In this document: piece after piece, positions 1-7,904 of the stretch | How the letters are laid out: every line of letters starts with the position of its first letter | Position numbering within the stretch: position 1 is the first letter of the stretch | Assembly (NCBI GenBank): GCA_031375105.1 | Contig: JANMHJ010000051.1 | Coordinates: 3,563-67,562, forward strand | Direction: 5' to 3' | Length of the DNA stretch: 64,000 nucleotides | Origin: JANMDU01 sp031375105 | Lineage (GTDB): Bacteria > Pseudomonadota > Gammaproteobacteria > Burkholderiales > Burkholderiaceae_C | Notes under the pieces: generated by a model | What the model was told of the DNA's origin: nothing | Seen by the model: the letters and a program-made list of their open reading frames with translations, nothing else | Databases searched by the model: none | Made by a program: the position numbers and the translations under genes

Positions 1-254
1 ACGAGCGGCCAGGCGCGGGTGCGCAGGCTGATCTTTGGTTTGACGTGATCTTGTTCATCGGCAGCCTCAGCTGATGCGGGAGACTCTTCTTGCGCAATCG
101 CTTCCTCAATGGCTGCTTTGGCCGCTTGCATCTGACCGGGTAACAAGATCCCTTTGGCATCAGCCTGTTTGCCGATGATGGCCAGCACCTGGCTGCCCGT
201 GGCCTCCAGCATGATCACGTCGCCGCCTGCATCGGATTTGAATTTGAAGAGCAT
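1..254 (-). CDS. DUF1840 family protein, C-terminus cut by window edge
   Basis: The reading frame starts at the ATG complementary to 252-254 and runs off the left edge, so only about 84 residues are visible. The N-terminus (MLFKFKSDAGGDVIMLE, followed by VLAIIGK) has the pattern I recall for the DUF1840 family of small, uncharacterised proteobacterial proteins. The start codon shares one base with the TGA of the upstream gene, so the two are very probably co-translated. The second half visible here is Ala/Glu-rich (about residues 45-70) and is probably a linker. No function can be given. Confidence 0.75.
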   Translation of the reverse strand, partial: MLFKFKSDAGGDVIMLEATGSQVLAIIGKQADAKGILLPGQMQAAKAAIEEAIAQEESPASAEAADEQDHVKPKISLRTRAWPL

Positions 255-946
255 CAGGGCTTGCCACGTGAGGAAAAGTCAGAGGGCAGTGTCGCATCTT
301 GGTCCATGACGACGGGCCGGGTGGCATGAAAACCAGAGGCGGGCACGGGATGTGTGTCGGTGAAACCGGTTTCCATGTTTTGATGCAAAGGCAAGGTGGC
401 CGAGGCATCCATGCCAGTGACGACAGAGGGCAGCGTGGCCATCATGGTGGGCATGGCCAGCTCGGTGCGCAAGCGGTCATAGGCGCTGCTGCGCGCCTTG
501 ACGGCATCGGGCCGCCAAGCGGGTGCGCCGGCCAGCTCGTCATGCGGGCAGCCGGCATCGGGCAAGATGCGCCAGAGCACGGCACGCACGGCGCGCGCCA
601 CATTCACATCGTCTTCGCGGATGCGTTTGAGCGCTTGCAGCTCAAAGGCGCTCGATTGCGACCAGAGCTGTTCATCCCAAATGCGCAGACTCACTTGCAA
701 CTGGAAATAAGCCTTCTCGTCATCAGAAATAGTGACGACTTCGTAGCTGAGCCAATTGGAGGGAATGCCGAAGATGGCGGCAGTGCGCACAGCAGCAGTG
801 CGGATCAGCTCACGCGCGGCGCGCACGTCTTGCTGAGCCAAACTAAGCGGCACAGGCTGGCCTTCAATGTCAAAAAAACCTGTGGACGGCGAGGGCACGT
901 CATTGCCACGCGGTGCGGTGTTGAGGATTCGGTCTAACCAGCTCAC
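254..946 (-). CDS. Conserved hypothetical protein, coupled to the DUF1840 gene
   Basis: This 230-residue frame ends in a TGA that overlaps the start of the DUF1840 gene (sequence cat at 252-254, tca at 254-256). That arrangement supports the start of the downstream gene and a shared transcript. The N-terminal 130 residues look folded (alternating helices with conserved-looking Trp residues near 64, 90 and 125). The last 80 residues are Pro/Thr/Ala-rich and probably disordered. No signal peptide or membrane segment is visible. I do not recognise the family. Opposite-strand frames over this region are shadows. Confidence 0.65.
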   Translation of the reverse strand: MSWLDRILNTAPRGNDVPSPSTGFFDIEGQPVPLSLAQQDVRAARELIRTAAVRTAAIFGIPSNWLSYEVVTISDDEKAYFQLQVSLRIWDEQLWSQSSAFELQALKRIREDDVNVARAVRAVLWRILPDAGCPHDELAGAPAWRPDAVKARSSAYDRLRTELAMPTMMATLPSVVTGMDASATLPLHQNMETGFTDTHPVPASGFHATRPVVMDQDATLPSDFSSRGKP

Positions 947-1025
947 ATGAGGCCTTCGGTTGTTATGTGTGAATGCATTGTAGTGACAACGGCGCTTGAA
1001 AGGCAGATGTCTATTTCACAAACAA

Positions 1026-1054
1026 TTGACAAGTGGATAATTTAAGCTTAAATT
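1026..1054 (+). promoter_or_regulatory. Sigma70-type promoter of the aromatic catabolic operon
   Basis: A perfect -35 hexamer TTGACA (1026-1031) is followed after exactly 17 bp by TAAATT (1049-1054, four of six matches). A start seven bases further on would fall at 1061, the A of the initiation codon, so the mRNA could be leaderless. An alternative -10, GATAAT at 1036-1041, has only a poor -35 (ATTTCA at 1013-1018); it would give a leader of about 13 nt. No Shine-Dalgarno sequence lies before the ATG, which fits the leaderless reading. Confidence 0.6.
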
Positions 1055-1057
1055 ATC
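1036..1057. promoter_or_regulatory. Perfect 22-bp palindrome, probable MarR operator
   Basis: The half-site GATAATTTAAG (1036-1046) is followed directly by its exact reverse complement (1047-1057). The palindrome fills the spacer and the -10 box of the operon promoter and ends 3 bp before the start codon. MarR-family dimers usually bind palindromes of about this size placed so that they block RNA polymerase, and a MarR gene is the second gene of this operon. Relief by an aryl-CoA ligand would fit similar regulators but is inference. Confidence 0.7.
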
Positions 1058-1060
1058 TCC

Positions 1061-3529
1061 ATGCCCACTTCTCACACATTCACCGTGCTTTGCATCGGCG
1101 GCGGCCCCAGTGGCCTGTATTTCGCGCTGCTTATGAAAAAGCGCTTTCCTGCGATGCGCGTGCTCGTGGTGGAGCGCAACCGTGCTTTCGACACCTTTGG
1201 TTGGGGCGTGGTGCTGTCGGATCAAACGCTTTCCAATTTGAAAATCGCTGACCCAGAGAGCGCCCAACTCATTGGCGATGCGTTTAACCATTGGGACGAT
1301 ATTGAGGTGTTCTTCAAAGGCCGCAGCATGCGCTCCACCGGCCATGGCTTTTGCGGTATTGGGCGCAAACACCTGCTCAATATCTTGCAAGAGCGCTGCC
1401 AGCAGCTGGGCGTGGAGCTGGTGTTTGAAACCGATGTACAAGATGACCAAGCTTTGGCCGCGCAGTATGGCGCAGATATCGTGATTGCCAGCGATGGCCT
1501 GAACAGCCGCATCCGCACCCGCTACGCCGCTACATATCAACCCGACATTGACACGCGCCGCTGTCGCTTTGTTTGGCTGGGCACGAAGAAAACCTTTGAT
1601 GCCTTCACCTTCGCCTTCGAGAAAACCGAACACGGCTGGTTTGCCGCGCATGCTTATAAGTTCAACGACGACACCTCCACCTTCATCGTGGAAACGCTGC
1701 ATGAGGTCTGGAAAGCGCATGGCTTGGATGCGATGGAGCAAGCTGAGGCGATTGCGTTTTGTGAAAAACTCTTTGCCAAATACTTAGATGGCAACGCGCT
1801 ACTGACCAATGCATCGCATTTGCGCGGCAGCGCGATTTGGATTCAGTTTCCGCGCGTGGTGTGCGGCAATTGGGTGCATGAAGAGACGATTGCGAGCAAG
1901 CGCGTGCCCATCGTACTCATGGGCGATGCGGCGCACACGGCGCATTTTTCGATTGGTTCCGGTACAAAATTAGCGCTAGAAGACGCGATTGATTTGGCCG
2001 ATGAGTTTGTGCGACATGCAAATACCTCCTCTATGTCAGATTTACAAGACAAATCGGCCACTAGCCGTTATAAAACGGACATAGTTAGCTATCAATTTAG
2101 TAGTGGCGAGCTGCCCGAGATTTTGCAGGCTTACCAAGCGCGGCGCAGCGTGGAAGTGCTGAAAATTCAAAACGCAGCGCGCAATTCCACCGAATGGTTT
2201 GAAAACGTGGAGCGCTATGCCAGCATGGACGTGGAGCAGTTTTACTACAGCTTGCTCACCCGCAGCCAGCGCATCAGCCACGACAACTTGCGTGTGCGCG
2301 ACGCCTCATGGCTGCTCGGCTATGAAAGCTGGTTTGCGAAAAAACCGCAAGCCAAGCATCCGGTGCTGCCGATGCTCACGCCCTTCAAAATGCGCGATGT
2401 GCAATTAAAGAACCGTATCGTGGTGAGCCCCATGGCCACCTACAGCGCGGTAGATGGCGTGTTGCAAGACTTCCATCTCGTGCATCTGGGCGCACGCGCT
2501 TTAGGCGGCGCTGCGCTGGTGATGATTGAGATGACTTCGCCGACGATGGATGGCCGCATCACGCCCGGTTGCACCGTGCTGGAGAACGATGCACAGCAAG
2601 CCGCGCTCACACGCATCGCGCAGTTTTTCAAAGCGAGCAGCAGCGCAAAGCTCGGCCTGCAACTGGGCCACAGCGGTCCCAAAGGCTCAACGCAACTGGG
2701 CTGGGAAACCACCGATGAGCCTCTGCTGGAGGGCAATTGGCCTTTGATAGCTGCCAGCGCCATAGCATATGGCGAGCAAAACCAAATCCCCAAAGCCATG
2801 ACGCGCCAAGATATGGATCGCATCACCGCTGCCTTCGAGATGAGCACGCGCCGCGCTGAAGCTGCGGGCATCGATTGGCTGGAGCTGCACTGCGCTCATG
2901 GCTACCTGCTTTCCAGCTTCATCTGCCCGCTGACCAATTTGCGCACAGACGACTATGGCGGCAGCTTGGAGAATCGTTGCCGCTACCCGCTCGAAGTGTT
3001 CAAAGCGATTCGCGCGGCGTGGCCACAGGGCAAACCGATCAGTGTGCGCATTTCTGCGCATGACTGGGCGTCGGGCGGCAACACGGTGGAAGATGCGGTA
3101 GAAATCGCGCGCCTCTTCCAAGCGAAAGGCGCAGACATGATCGACGTATCGAGTGGCCAAACCACGCGTGCAGCCAAGCCGATCTATGGCCGTATGTACC
3201 AAACGCCGTTTGCGGATCGCATCCGCAATGAAGTGGGTATTGCCACGATTGCCGTGGGCGCAATTACTGAGGCCGATCATGCCAACAGCATCATCGCCGC
3301 AGGCCGCGCAGACCTTTGCGCTATCGCCCGTCCGCATCTGGCCGACCCAGCCTGGACGCTGCATGCAGCCGCGCAGCAGCAAAGCCGTGATGTCGATTGG
3401 CCGCTGCCCTACATCAGTGGCCGGGATCAGATGTATCGCGAGATTTTTAAGCAAAAACAGCTTCTGCCCCTTATAAATACTGCGCAGAGCGCTATTAATA
3501 ACAGAGTAAATGAGGAGGAAGCATCGTGA
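1061..3529 (+). CDS. Bifunctional anthraniloyl-CoA (or salicylyl-CoA) monooxygenase / OYE-type reductase
   Basis: This is an 822-residue fusion. Residues 1 to about 400 form a PHBH-type flavin monooxygenase: dinucleotide motif GGGPSG at 13-18, and the FAD-contacting GDAAHTAHFSIGSG near 288-301. From about residue 430 a TIM-barrel reductase of the Old Yellow Enzyme family begins (LKNRIVVSPMATYSA, later RRAEAAGIDWLELHCAHGYL). This domain order is that of 2-aminobenzoyl-CoA monooxygenase/reductase, which hydroxylates and then reduces the ring of the CoA thioester. Homologues that act on salicylyl-CoA lack or differ in the second half, so anthranilate is the favoured substrate, with support from the ligase and RidA downstream. 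The region around residues 318-350 and the C-terminal tail contain 40-bp repeat sequence. The gene ends in a GTGA overlap with the MarR gene. Confidence 0.88.
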   Translation: MPTSHTFTVLCIGGGPSGLYFALLMKKRFPAMRVLVVERNRAFDTFGWGVVLSDQTLSNLKIADPESAQLIGDAFNHWDDIEVFFKGRSMRSTGHGFCGIGRKHLLNILQERCQQLGVELVFETDVQDDQALAAQYGADIVIASDGLNSRIRTRYAATYQPDIDTRRCRFVWLGTKKTFDAFTFAFEKTEHGWFAAHAYKFNDDTSTFIVETLHEVWKAHGLDAMEQAEAIAFCEKLFAKYLDGNALLTNASHLRGSAIWIQFPRVVCGNWVHEETIASKRVPIVLMGDAAHTAHFSIGSGTKLALEDAIDLADEFVRHANTSSMSDLQDKSATSRYKTDIVSYQFSSGELPEILQAYQARRSVEVLKIQNAARNSTEWFENVERYASMDVEQFYYSLLTRSQRISHDNLRVRDASWLLGYESWFAKKPQAKHPVLPMLTPFKMRDVQLKNRIVVSPMATYSAVDGVLQDFHLVHLGARALGGAALVMIEMTSPTMDGRITPGCTVLENDAQQAALTRIAQFFKASSSAKLGLQLGHSGPKGSTQLGWETTDEPLLEGNWPLIAASAIAYGEQNQIPKAMTRQDMDRITAAFEMSTRRAEAAGIDWLELHCAHGYLLSSFICPLTNLRTDDYGGSLENRCRYPLEVFKAIRAAWPQGKPISVRISAHDWASGGNTVEDAVEIARLFQAKGADMIDVSSGQTTRAAKPIYGRMYQTPFADRIRNEVGIATIAVGAITEADHANSIIAAGRADLCAIARPHLADPAWTLHAAAQQQSRDVDWPLPYISGRDQMYREIFKQKQLLPLINTAQSAINNRVNEEEAS
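2065..2104 (-). repeat. 40-bp dispersed repeat, copy inside the monooxygenase gene
   Basis: Read on the minus strand it matches the family: CTACTAAATTGATAGC, a variant middle (AACTATGTCC), then TTTTATAACGG. It is translated as part of a loop (SRYKTDIVSYQFSS) between the FAD-binding motif and the next conserved helix. The loop looks about 25 residues longer than I expect for the family. Confidence 0.85.
2745..2773 (+). repeat. Possible degenerate copy of the 40-bp repeat
   Basis: TTGATAGCTGCCAGCGC followed by CATAGCATATGG resembles the second half of the family, compare the copy at 8496-8535. It lies in the reductase half of the fusion protein (LIAASAIAYG). The first arm is missing, so the call is weak. 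Confidence 0.3.
3468..3503 (-). repeat. 40-bp dispersed repeat encoding a C-terminal tail
   Basis: The plus strand shows CCCTTATAAATACTGCGCAG then AGCGCTATTAATAAC, the reverse complement of the family with a slightly shortened AT-rich arm. It is translated as PLINTAQSAINN just before the stop of the monooxygenase/reductase gene, so it forms part of the protein's tail. Confidence 0.75.
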
Positions 3530-4041
3530 ACGATACTGACCGAATCGCAGACAGTAGCGATCTAGAAACACGTTTGCATACGGATCATGCCGACGAGCTG
3601 CGCCTGTGGCTGCGCCTGCTCACCTGCACCCAATTGATTGAGCGCAATATCAGAGCAGCACTGCGAGAAAAGTTTGACACCACCCTCCCGCGCTTTGATC
3701 TGATGGCGCAGCTAGAGCGTGCGCCGCAGGGCCTGAAGATGAACGAACTCTCGCGCCGCCTCATGGTCACGGGCGGCAACATCACCGGCATCACCGATCA
3801 ACTCGTGCAAGAAGGACTGGTGGAACGCCAAGCTGTGGAAGGTGACCGCCGCGCCTACCTCGTACGCCTCACAACCGCAGGCCGCGCAAGTTTTGAAACC
3901 ATGGCGCGTGAGCATGAGCTGTGGGTCACGCAAGCCTTTGAAGGCCTCGGCGAGAAAGACATGGCGCAATTGCACAAACTGCTAGGCCGCGTGAAAGACA
4001 GCGCTTTTGCGATGAATTTAACCACCGAACTTCCGGGCTAA
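3526..4041 (+). CDS. MarR family transcriptional regulator of the aromatic operon
   Basis: A 171-residue winged-helix protein. It starts with GTG at 3526, inside the stop of the preceding gene (GTGA), behind a strong ribosome site (GAGGAGGAA at about 3512-3520). The MarR core is clear: helices around 30-60, the recognition region LKMNELSRRLMVTGGNITGI (about 65-85), and the wing with VEGDRRAYLVRLTTAGR (about 102-118). Its position as second gene fits a local regulator that represses the operon until an aromatic acid or CoA thioester is present. The 22-bp palindrome at 1036-1057 is its likely binding site. Ligand identity is inferred from the neighbours only. Confidence 0.9.
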   Translation: MNDTDRIADSSDLETRLHTDHADELRLWLRLLTCTQLIERNIRAALREKFDTTLPRFDLMAQLERAPQGLKMNELSRRLMVTGGNITGITDQLVQEGLVERQAVEGDRRAYLVRLTTAGRASFETMAREHELWVTQAFEGLGEKDMAQLHKLLGRVKDSAFAMNLTTELPG

Positions 4042-4045
4042 ACCC

Positions 4046-4900
4046 ATGAAGCACTTCATTCAAACTCACAACCCGATGCATGCGCAGTTTGCCGCAAACG
4101 CCGCGTATGTAGCGCAGCATTTTTCCTATGCGTTCGATGCGGGCATCGCCACCATCACGCTCAATCGACCTGACAAAAAGAACCCGCTGACCTTTGAATC
4201 GTATGCTGAGTTGCGCGATTTGTTTCGCGCATTGGTTTATGCAACGGATGTGAAAGCCGTGGTGTTCACAGGCAGCGGCGGCAATTTTTGCAGCGGTGGC
4301 GATGTACATGAAATCATCGGCCCGCTCACCAAAATGAGCATGCCCGAGATGCTGGAATTCACGCGCATGACAGGCGATTTGGTTAAAGCCATTAAGGGCT
4401 GCCCGCAACCCGTGATCGCCGCGATTGACGGCATCTGCGCAGGCGCTGGCGCGATGATTGCGCTGGCGGCTGACCTGCGTTTGGGTACGCCAAATGCCAA
4501 AACCGCCTTCCTCTTCACCCGCGTTGGCCTAGCGGGCGCAGACATGGGCGCATGCGCCTTGCTGCCGCGCATGATCGGCCAAGGCCGCGCCGCCGAGCTG
4601 CTCTTCACAGGCCGCGCGATGAATGCGAACGAGGGCTTGAACTGGGGCTTTTTCAATGCGCTGCATGAAAGCGCTGACTTGCCCGCTGCTGCAAAAAAAT
4701 TAGCGCAGTCTTTAGCAGACGGCCCGACGTTTGCCCACGGCATGACCAAAACCATGCTGCATCAAGAGTGGAGCATGACAATCGACCAAGCCATCGAAGC
4801 TGAAGCGCAGGCGCAGGCGATCTGCATGCAAACCAAAGATTTCACACGCGCGTATGAGGCTTTTGTGGCCAAGCAGAAACCTGTGTTTGAGGGGGATTGA
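4046..4900 (+). CDS. Enoyl-CoA hydratase/isomerase family protein
   Basis: A 284-residue crotonase-fold protein. The family signature is plain: FTGSGGNFCSGGDV (about 72-85) with the oxyanion-hole glycines, then GICAGAGAMIALAADLRLG (about 130-148), and the C-terminal helical region. The N-terminal 25 residues before the fold are unusual but the ATG at 4046 lies 4 bp after the MarR stop, as expected in an operon. In aerobic CoA-dependent anthranilate clusters such hydratases act on the non-aromatic CoA thioester made by the monooxygenase/reductase, on the way to beta-oxidation. The exact step cannot be read from sequence. Confidence 0.9.
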   Translation: MKHFIQTHNPMHAQFAANAAYVAQHFSYAFDAGIATITLNRPDKKNPLTFESYAELRDLFRALVYATDVKAVVFTGSGGNFCSGGDVHEIIGPLTKMSMPEMLEFTRMTGDLVKAIKGCPQPVIAAIDGICAGAGAMIALAADLRLGTPNAKTAFLFTRVGLAGADMGACALLPRMIGQGRAAELLFTGRAMNANEGLNWGFFNALHESADLPAAAKKLAQSLADGPTFAHGMTKTMLHQEWSMTIDQAIEAEAQAQAICMQTKDFTRAYEAFVAKQKPVFEGD

Positions 4901-4901
4901 A

Positions 4902-5063
4902 ATGCAAAGTCCTACAACCGAACAGCCGTACGCGAAAGACGCAAAGGTTACGCGAAAGACGCGAAAAATACCCATTGAAGTAACGCGTGTTTTGGCTGAT
5001 TCTTTCGCGTCTTTCGCGCAACTTTCGCGCCCGGTATTTGTAGTTACAGGGGTTTCGTTATGA
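4902..5063 (+). CDS. Possible 53-residue small ORF running through a repeat element
   Basis: An ATG at 4902 follows the hydratase stop by one base and has a good ribosome site (GAGGGGG, 4889-4895). The frame stays open for 53 codons across the inverted-repeat element at 4911-5044 and stops with a TGA that overlaps the acyl-CoA dehydrogenase ATG (ATGA at 5060-5063). The peptide is Lys/Arg-rich in the first half (YAKDAKVTRKTRK). It may be a real peptide, or simply a translated bridge that keeps ribosomes coupled across the insertion. The dehydrogenase also has its own upstream AGGGG. Confidence 0.35.
   Translation: MQSPTTEQPYAKDAKVTRKTRKIPIEVTRVLADSFASFAQLSRPVFVVTGVSL
4911..5044. repeat. CGCGAAAG inverted-arm element, copy A
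   Basis: Left arm: TACGCGAAAGACGC, then TTACGCGAAAGACGCGAAAA (about 4928-4966). Right arm: TTCTTTCGCGTCTTTCGCGC (about 5000-5019), close to the reverse complement. The outer ends CTACAACCG and CCGGTATTTGTAG are also related in inverted orientation. Transcribed, the arms would pair over at least 18 bp around a loop of about 30 nt, in the middle of the operon. Copies B and C follow at 7905 and 13669. Confidence 0.85.
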
Positions 5064-6268
5064 ACCCACGCGCCAACACCAAGCATTTGAATCTGCCGTT
5101 TTTCGATGCACAGCACCGCGAGATTGGTAATTGCTTGGCCGATTGGCTGCCCAAGCAAAGCGTAGATGAAAGTGATGATCGCGCAGCGTGCAAGGCTTGG
5201 GTGAGGCTGCTGGGTGCGAATCAGTGGCTGAGATATTGCGTGCCCTCGGAGCATGGTGGCGCGTTTGAAAAGATCGACTCTCGTGCCTTGGTGATCCTGC
5301 GGGAAAACTTGGCCTTTCATTCCGCGTTGGCTGATTTTGCATTTGCGATGCAGGGCCTGGGCAGTGGTGCGATCTCGCTGGCAGGTTCGCCTGAATTGCA
5401 GCAAAACTATCTGCCGCAGGTATCAAAAGGTGAAAAAATTGCGGCGTTTGCGCTGTCTGAACCAGATGCGGGTAGTGATGTGTCAGCTATGAAAACAATA
5501 GCTAACTATGTAGATAATATAACGGTCAGTGGTCATTTTTCTTACAAAATCAATGGTTTGAAGACTTGGATCAGCAATGGCGGCATCGCTGATTTTTATT
5601 GCGTGTTTGCGAAGACCGATGCGCAAGCAGGCTCGCGCGGTATCAGCGCCTTCGTTGTGGATGCGGTAACGCAGGGCTTAGATGACAGCGAGCAGATTCA
5701 AGTCATGGCACCCCACCCGCTGGCCACATTGAAATTCACCGATTGCCAAATCCCCGCCAGCCAATTGCTCGGCGAGGAAAACGCAGGCTTCAAGCTCGCC
5801 ATGGCCACGCTGGATATCTTCCGCCCGTCTGTGGCCGCTGCGGCCTTGGGCTTTGCGCGCCGCGCACTTTACGAAGCGCGCGCCTACGCACAAGCTCGCC
5901 CAATGTTTGGGAAAACCTTGGCTGATCAACAAATCACGCAGGCCAAATTAGGTGAGATGGCCGCGCTGATTGATGCAGGCGCAATGCTCACTTACCGCGC
6001 CGCTTGGGTGCGCGATGTGGCTTTGCCCGCAGGCCAAGCATCACGAGAAGATTACACCGCTGCCGCCGCCATGGCCAAGATGGTGGCCACAGAAAACGCG
6101 GGCATTGTGATCGACATGGCGCTGCAAATGCATGGCGGCATGGGCGTGAAGGTGGGCACGCACATAGAAGCGCTGTACCGCGACATTCGCGCTCTGCGCA
6201 TCTATGAAGGCGCGACCGAAGTACAGCAACTCATTTTGGGTAAATCCGTTCTCACCGGGGTGATCTGA
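5060..6268 (+). CDS. Acyl-CoA dehydrogenase family protein
   Basis: A 402-residue FAD enzyme with all three family domains: N-terminal helices, the central beta domain (SEPDAGSDVSAM at about 133-144, KTWISNGGIADFY at about 171-183) and the C-terminal helical domain ending MHGGMGVKVGTHIEALYRD and a RIYEGATEVQ-type motif. It lies between the hydratase and the CoA ligase and shares one base with the ligase start. Between two strictly conserved motifs of the beta domain a 40-bp repeat adds a longer loop (KTIANYVDNITVSGHFS) of about eight extra residues. Its role is probably an oxidation step on a cyclic or ring-opened CoA thioester of the anthranilate pathway. Confidence 0.9.
   Translation: MNPRANTKHLNLPFFDAQHREIGNCLADWLPKQSVDESDDRAACKAWVRLLGANQWLRYCVPSEHGGAFEKIDSRALVILRENLAFHSALADFAFAMQGLGSGAISLAGSPELQQNYLPQVSKGEKIAAFALSEPDAGSDVSAMKTIANYVDNITVSGHFSYKINGLKTWISNGGIADFYCVFAKTDAQAGSRGISAFVVDAVTQGLDDSEQIQVMAPHPLATLKFTDCQIPASQLLGEENAGFKLAMATLDIFRPSVAAAALGFARRALYEARAYAQARPMFGKTLADQQITQAKLGEMAALIDAGAMLTYRAAWVRDVALPAGQASREDYTAAAAMAKMVATENAGIVIDMALQMHGGMGVKVGTHIEALYRDIRALRIYEGATEVQQLILGKSVLTGVI
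5486..5525 (+). repeat. 40-bp dispersed repeat inside the acyl-CoA dehydrogenase
   Basis: GCTATGAAAACAATAGCTAA followed by CTATGTAGATAATATAACGG. The second half is almost identical to the intergenic copy at 30800-30840. It is translated in frame between two conserved motifs of the FAD-binding beta domain. Confidence 0.92.
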
Positions 6269-7902
6269 TGAACTCACACAGTGCTTCTTCTCTGCAGCTT
6301 GACACCTTCGTCCGCGATCAACTGCCGCCGCCAGATGCTTGGCCAGAATATCGTTTTGATCGCCCTGAGCTGCAATTTCCAGAGCATCTCAATGCAGTTG
6401 AGCACTTGCTCGACAGGGCCGTGAGCCACAAAGGTTTTGTTGAGCACGTGATGCTTCGCTCGGTGCAGCGCAACTTCACTTACCGCGAATCGCAAGCCGT
6501 CGTGAACCGCATCGCCGCCTATTTGATTGAAGACTGCCAGCTCATCCCCGGCAACCGCGTCTTGCTGCGCGGCCCCAATTCGATGGGCATGGCCTTGTGC
6601 TGGCTGGCGGTCGTTAAAGCGGGCTTGATCGCTGTGGGCACGATGCCACTGCTGCGTGCCAAAGAGCTGTCCGAGATCATCAACAAGGCGCAGCCTGCAC
6701 TTGCACTTTGCGATGGTCAATGGCTGGCCGAACTGCAAACCGCGCAGCAGCAAACCGCATCACCCATGCAACGCTTGATCTGTTTCAACGGCGCGGGTGA
6801 TCAAGATTTGGGGCAACTCTGCGCGAGCAAAAGCGGCGAATTCTTAGCCTGCAAAACGCTCGCTACCGACATCGCCATGATGGCTTTTACCAGCGGCACG
6901 ACTGGCTTGCCCAAAGCCGCCGTGCATCTGCACCGCGATTTGCTCGCCGCCTGCGAATGCTGGCCGCGCCATGTGTTGCAAGCCCAGCCTACCGACATCA
7001 TCATCGGCTCGCCGCCTTTGGCCTTCACCTTCGGTTTAGGCGGCCTGCTTCTTTTCCCGATGTGGGCTGGTGCGAGCGTGTATTTTCACGACAAAGCCTA
7101 CACGCCGGAGATCATGGTGGATGTGATCAACACAGTCAGCGCGACAATCAGCTACACCGCGCCCACGTTTTACCGGCAGATGGCCGCGTTTGCCAAAGCC
7201 AAAGGCGTGGCGAGCTTGCGCATCAGCGTGAGCGCGGGCGAAGGCTTGCCCGATGCCACGCGCCAACTGTGGAAAGAAGCCACAGGCCTCGACATGCTCG
7301 ACGGCATTGGCGCGACCGAGATGTTTCATATCTTTATCTCAAGCAGTGGCGCGGATATCAAGCGCGGCGCGATTGGCAAGGTGGTGCCCGGCTACACCGC
7401 AAAAGTGGTAGATGACGAAGGCAATGAACTGCCGCGCGGCCAAGTCGGCAAACTCGCCGTGATCGGCCCCACAGGTTGCAAATATTTCGCCGATGAGCGC
7501 CAGAAAAACTACGTGAAAAATCGCTGGAATTATCCCGGCGATGCCTTCATGCAAGATGACGATGGCCATTTCCACTTCCAAGCCCGAGCAGATGACATGA
7601 TCATCAGTGCCGGCTACAACATCGGCGGCCCCGAGGTGGAAGACTGTCTGCTCAAACATCCCGCTGTGGCCGAGTGCGGCGTGATCGGTGCGCCCGACGA
7701 AGAGCGCGGCATGGTGGTCAAAGCCATCATCGTGTTGAAGAGCGGTTTCCTTGGAGACGAAGCGATGGTCAAAACTATGCAAGATCACGTCAAAGCCAAT
7801 CTCGCGCCTTACAAATACCCCCGCCAAATCGAATTCCGAAGCGCACTGCCACGCACGGAGACGGGTAAGTTGCAGCGGTTTAAATTGCGATCAAACGCTT
7901 AA
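6268..7902 (+). CDS. Aryl-CoA ligase, probably 2-aminobenzoate--CoA ligase
   Basis: A 544-residue ANL-superfamily ligase. Motifs in order: the phosphate-binding loop MAFTSGTTGLPKAAVH (about 210-225), the acyl-binding region ending DGIGATEMFHIFISS (about 345-359), the hinge motif FQARADDMIISAGYNIGGPE (about 440-459) and the C-terminal catalytic lysine in RTETGKLQRFKLR. Overall it is of the benzoate/2-aminobenzoate-CoA ligase type. It would activate the aromatic acid at the start of the pathway encoded by this operon. The ATG overlaps the TGA of the dehydrogenase gene (TGATG). Benzoate or salicylate remain possible substrates. Confidence 0.88.
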   Translation: MNSHSASSLQLDTFVRDQLPPPDAWPEYRFDRPELQFPEHLNAVEHLLDRAVSHKGFVEHVMLRSVQRNFTYRESQAVVNRIAAYLIEDCQLIPGNRVLLRGPNSMGMALCWLAVVKAGLIAVGTMPLLRAKELSEIINKAQPALALCDGQWLAELQTAQQQTASPMQRLICFNGAGDQDLGQLCASKSGEFLACKTLATDIAMMAFTSGTTGLPKAAVHLHRDLLAACECWPRHVLQAQPTDIIIGSPPLAFTFGLGGLLLFPMWAGASVYFHDKAYTPEIMVDVINTVSATISYTAPTFYRQMAAFAKAKGVASLRISVSAGEGLPDATRQLWKEATGLDMLDGIGATEMFHIFISSSGADIKRGAIGKVVPGYTAKVVDDEGNELPRGQVGKLAVIGPTGCKYFADERQKNYVKNRWNYPGDAFMQDDDGHFHFQARADDMIISAGYNIGGPEVEDCLLKHPAVAECGVIGAPDEERGMVVKAIIVLKSGFLGDEAMVKTMQDHVKANLAPYKYPRQIEFRSALPRTETGKLQRFKLRSNA

Positions 7903-7904
7903 CT

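Noticed and set aside
299..937. 212-codon frame on the plus strand opposite the hypothetical gene at 254-946
   Set aside because: Composition is His/Gly-rich without domain features, and the minus-strand gene is coupled to a recognised family gene by a stop/start overlap.
2687..3571. 294-codon minus-strand frame opposite the monooxygenase/reductase
   Set aside because: No ribosome site, no domain pattern, fully antisense to a well-supported enzyme domain.
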